Source: an uncultured Eubacteriales bacterium (lineage in GTDB: Bacteria; Bacillota; Clostridia; Oscillospirales; Acutalibacteraceae). From it: a stretch of DNA of 16,101 nt. The notes under the pieces were generated by a model. That model searched no databases. It worked only from the letters and a program-made list of their open reading frames with translations, and was not told the origin of the DNA. The stretch is taken from NCBI GenBank assembly GCA_934444695.1, contig CAKSDF010000030.1:1-16101 (forward strand), in the 5' to 3' direction. Made by a program: the position numbers and the translations under genes. Positions 15,472 through 16,101 of this stretch are shown here, piece by piece (the first letter of the stretch is position 1; each line of letters begins with the position of its first letter).

Positions 15472-16101
15472 TTATTCTACGGATTCAACAGTACATCCTT
15501 TTGATTTTGCTAATTCAATAATAGGATCGATATTATCTTTGCCCCATTGTGTTGTAAAATAAAATTTGACGTTATCTATTGTTGTTAAAGGGTAATCGAA
15601 GTTCCAACGTGTACCAGTGTCATATTTATGTATCTCTTTCCATTGAGGATAGTCCTCCACTTTAATAACTATTCTATCAGTCTTCTTCGGATTGATAAAT
15701 CTGGTTATATCTGCTAAAATTTCAGAATATGTCTCTTTCTTATTATTAACCAGATATTCTATTACAGCAAGAGTCATTTCTTTCTTATTTAGGAGTTCGC
15801 TGCTTCCATTAACTCGATATTTCGTCTTGTCGTATGAACGCTGATTGCTATTGGTATTATTGTTAAGTTCCAAATCTGATTCGTTTTCGTATGAATCATC
15901 AGAATCCTCTTCTTCTGAAATGTATTCCTCTACTCCCAAATTCTCCAAGAACTGCTCAACGATAGCTATATCAACGTTAGTTTTGCCGTTCTTATCCTCA
16001 TAGAATCTATCGAAAGACAGAATTTTGCCTTCTTCATCCTGAAAGTCCTTATCATCGAAACCATAGTCCTTGAACACATCATTCCAGAGATAGAAGATAA
16101 C
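15472..16101 (-). CDS. McrB-like AAA+ restriction subunit, C-terminal part only
   Basis: The frame is open to base 16101 with no start; reading in from the edge it gives YLWNDVFKDYGF, the segment that follows the AAA+ core in McrB-type proteins, then FDRFYEDKNGKTNVDIAIVE. The Walker motifs lie off the window. After this comes an acidic, low-complexity stretch (EEEDSDDSYENESDLELNNN) and then a C-terminal domain of about 120 residues (NKKEMTLAVIEYLV...GTRWNFDYPLTTIDNVKFYF) that I do not recognise. A GTG at 16077 is not the start, because family residues lie upstream of it. The next gene, the LlaJI-type nuclease, begins 6 bp downstream, which fits an NTPase-nuclease pair. AT content is visibly higher than in the left half of the window. 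Confidence 0.7.
   Translation of the reverse strand, partial: VIFYLWNDVFKDYGFDDKDFQDEEGKILSFDRFYEDKNGKTNVDIAIVEQFLENLGVEEYISEEEDSDDSYENESDLELNNNTNSNQRSYDKTKYRVNGSSELLNKKEMTLAVIEYLVNNKKETYSEILADITRFINPKKTDRIVIKVEDYPQWKEIHKYDTGTRWNFDYPLTTIDNVKFYFTTQWGKDNIDPIIELAKSKGCTVESVE

Overview
The window reads as a chromosomal segment of a Bacteroidales bacterium, most likely a Prevotella/Segatella gut-type species. Three things point there: a DUF5606 gene at the left edge (a family I know only from Bacteroidetes), promoters of the Bacteroidetes type (TTTG about 19 nt upstream of TAnnTTTG), and a secreted multi-modular carbohydrate-active protein beside a K+-dependent membrane pyrophosphatase. No phage structural genes, IS transposases, integrases, tRNA/rRNA genes or CRISPR arrays were seen.

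Left half, 1-7151, is ordinary chromosome with relatively GC-rich genes. It holds the 3' end of a DUF5606 gene with a strong intrinsic terminator, a pair of palindromic repeats, a MATE efflux pump on the minus strand, and a divergently transcribed pair: a secreted glycoside-hydrolase-like protein (TIM-barrel-like region, ricin-type lectin, FN3, LamG, C-terminal tail) followed after only 20 bp by hppA, a K+-dependent ion-pumping pyrophosphatase.

Middle, 7152-10142, is a decayed, repeat-rich accessory zone. It contains a 32-bp perfect palindrome, a Fic-family gene reduced to its C-terminal third, a ten-copy 22-bp tandem array, a second tiny copy of Fic coding sequence, another unrelated tandem array that also has a 22-bp period, and four related hairpins (base TCTAGYGA) whose stems show compensatory base changes. 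Two of these hairpins sit inside a 131-bp direct repeat. The two repeat copies are exactly 1416 bp apart and bracket a minus-strand operon encoding a PD-(D/E)XK nuclease and a small putative lipoprotein, which therefore looks like a discrete gene cassette.

Right part, 10143-16101, is a defence-type cluster of lower GC. A phospholipase-D-like nuclease/SF2 helicase/DUF3427 fusion is followed by a MutT-like Nudix hydrolase, probably as a two-gene unit. Converging on it from the right edge is an McrBC/LlaJI-type restriction pair: the C-terminal end of a McrB-like AAA+ protein and a complete LlaJI-family endonuclease. The Nudix and LlaJI reading frames overlap tail to tail by 24 bp.

The parts most worth a second look are the repeat-bracketed nuclease cassette with its covarying hairpins, the Fic remnants with a surviving palindrome upstream, and the helicase-nuclease/Nudix pair. 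Family assignments are from motif reading only; no database search was possible.
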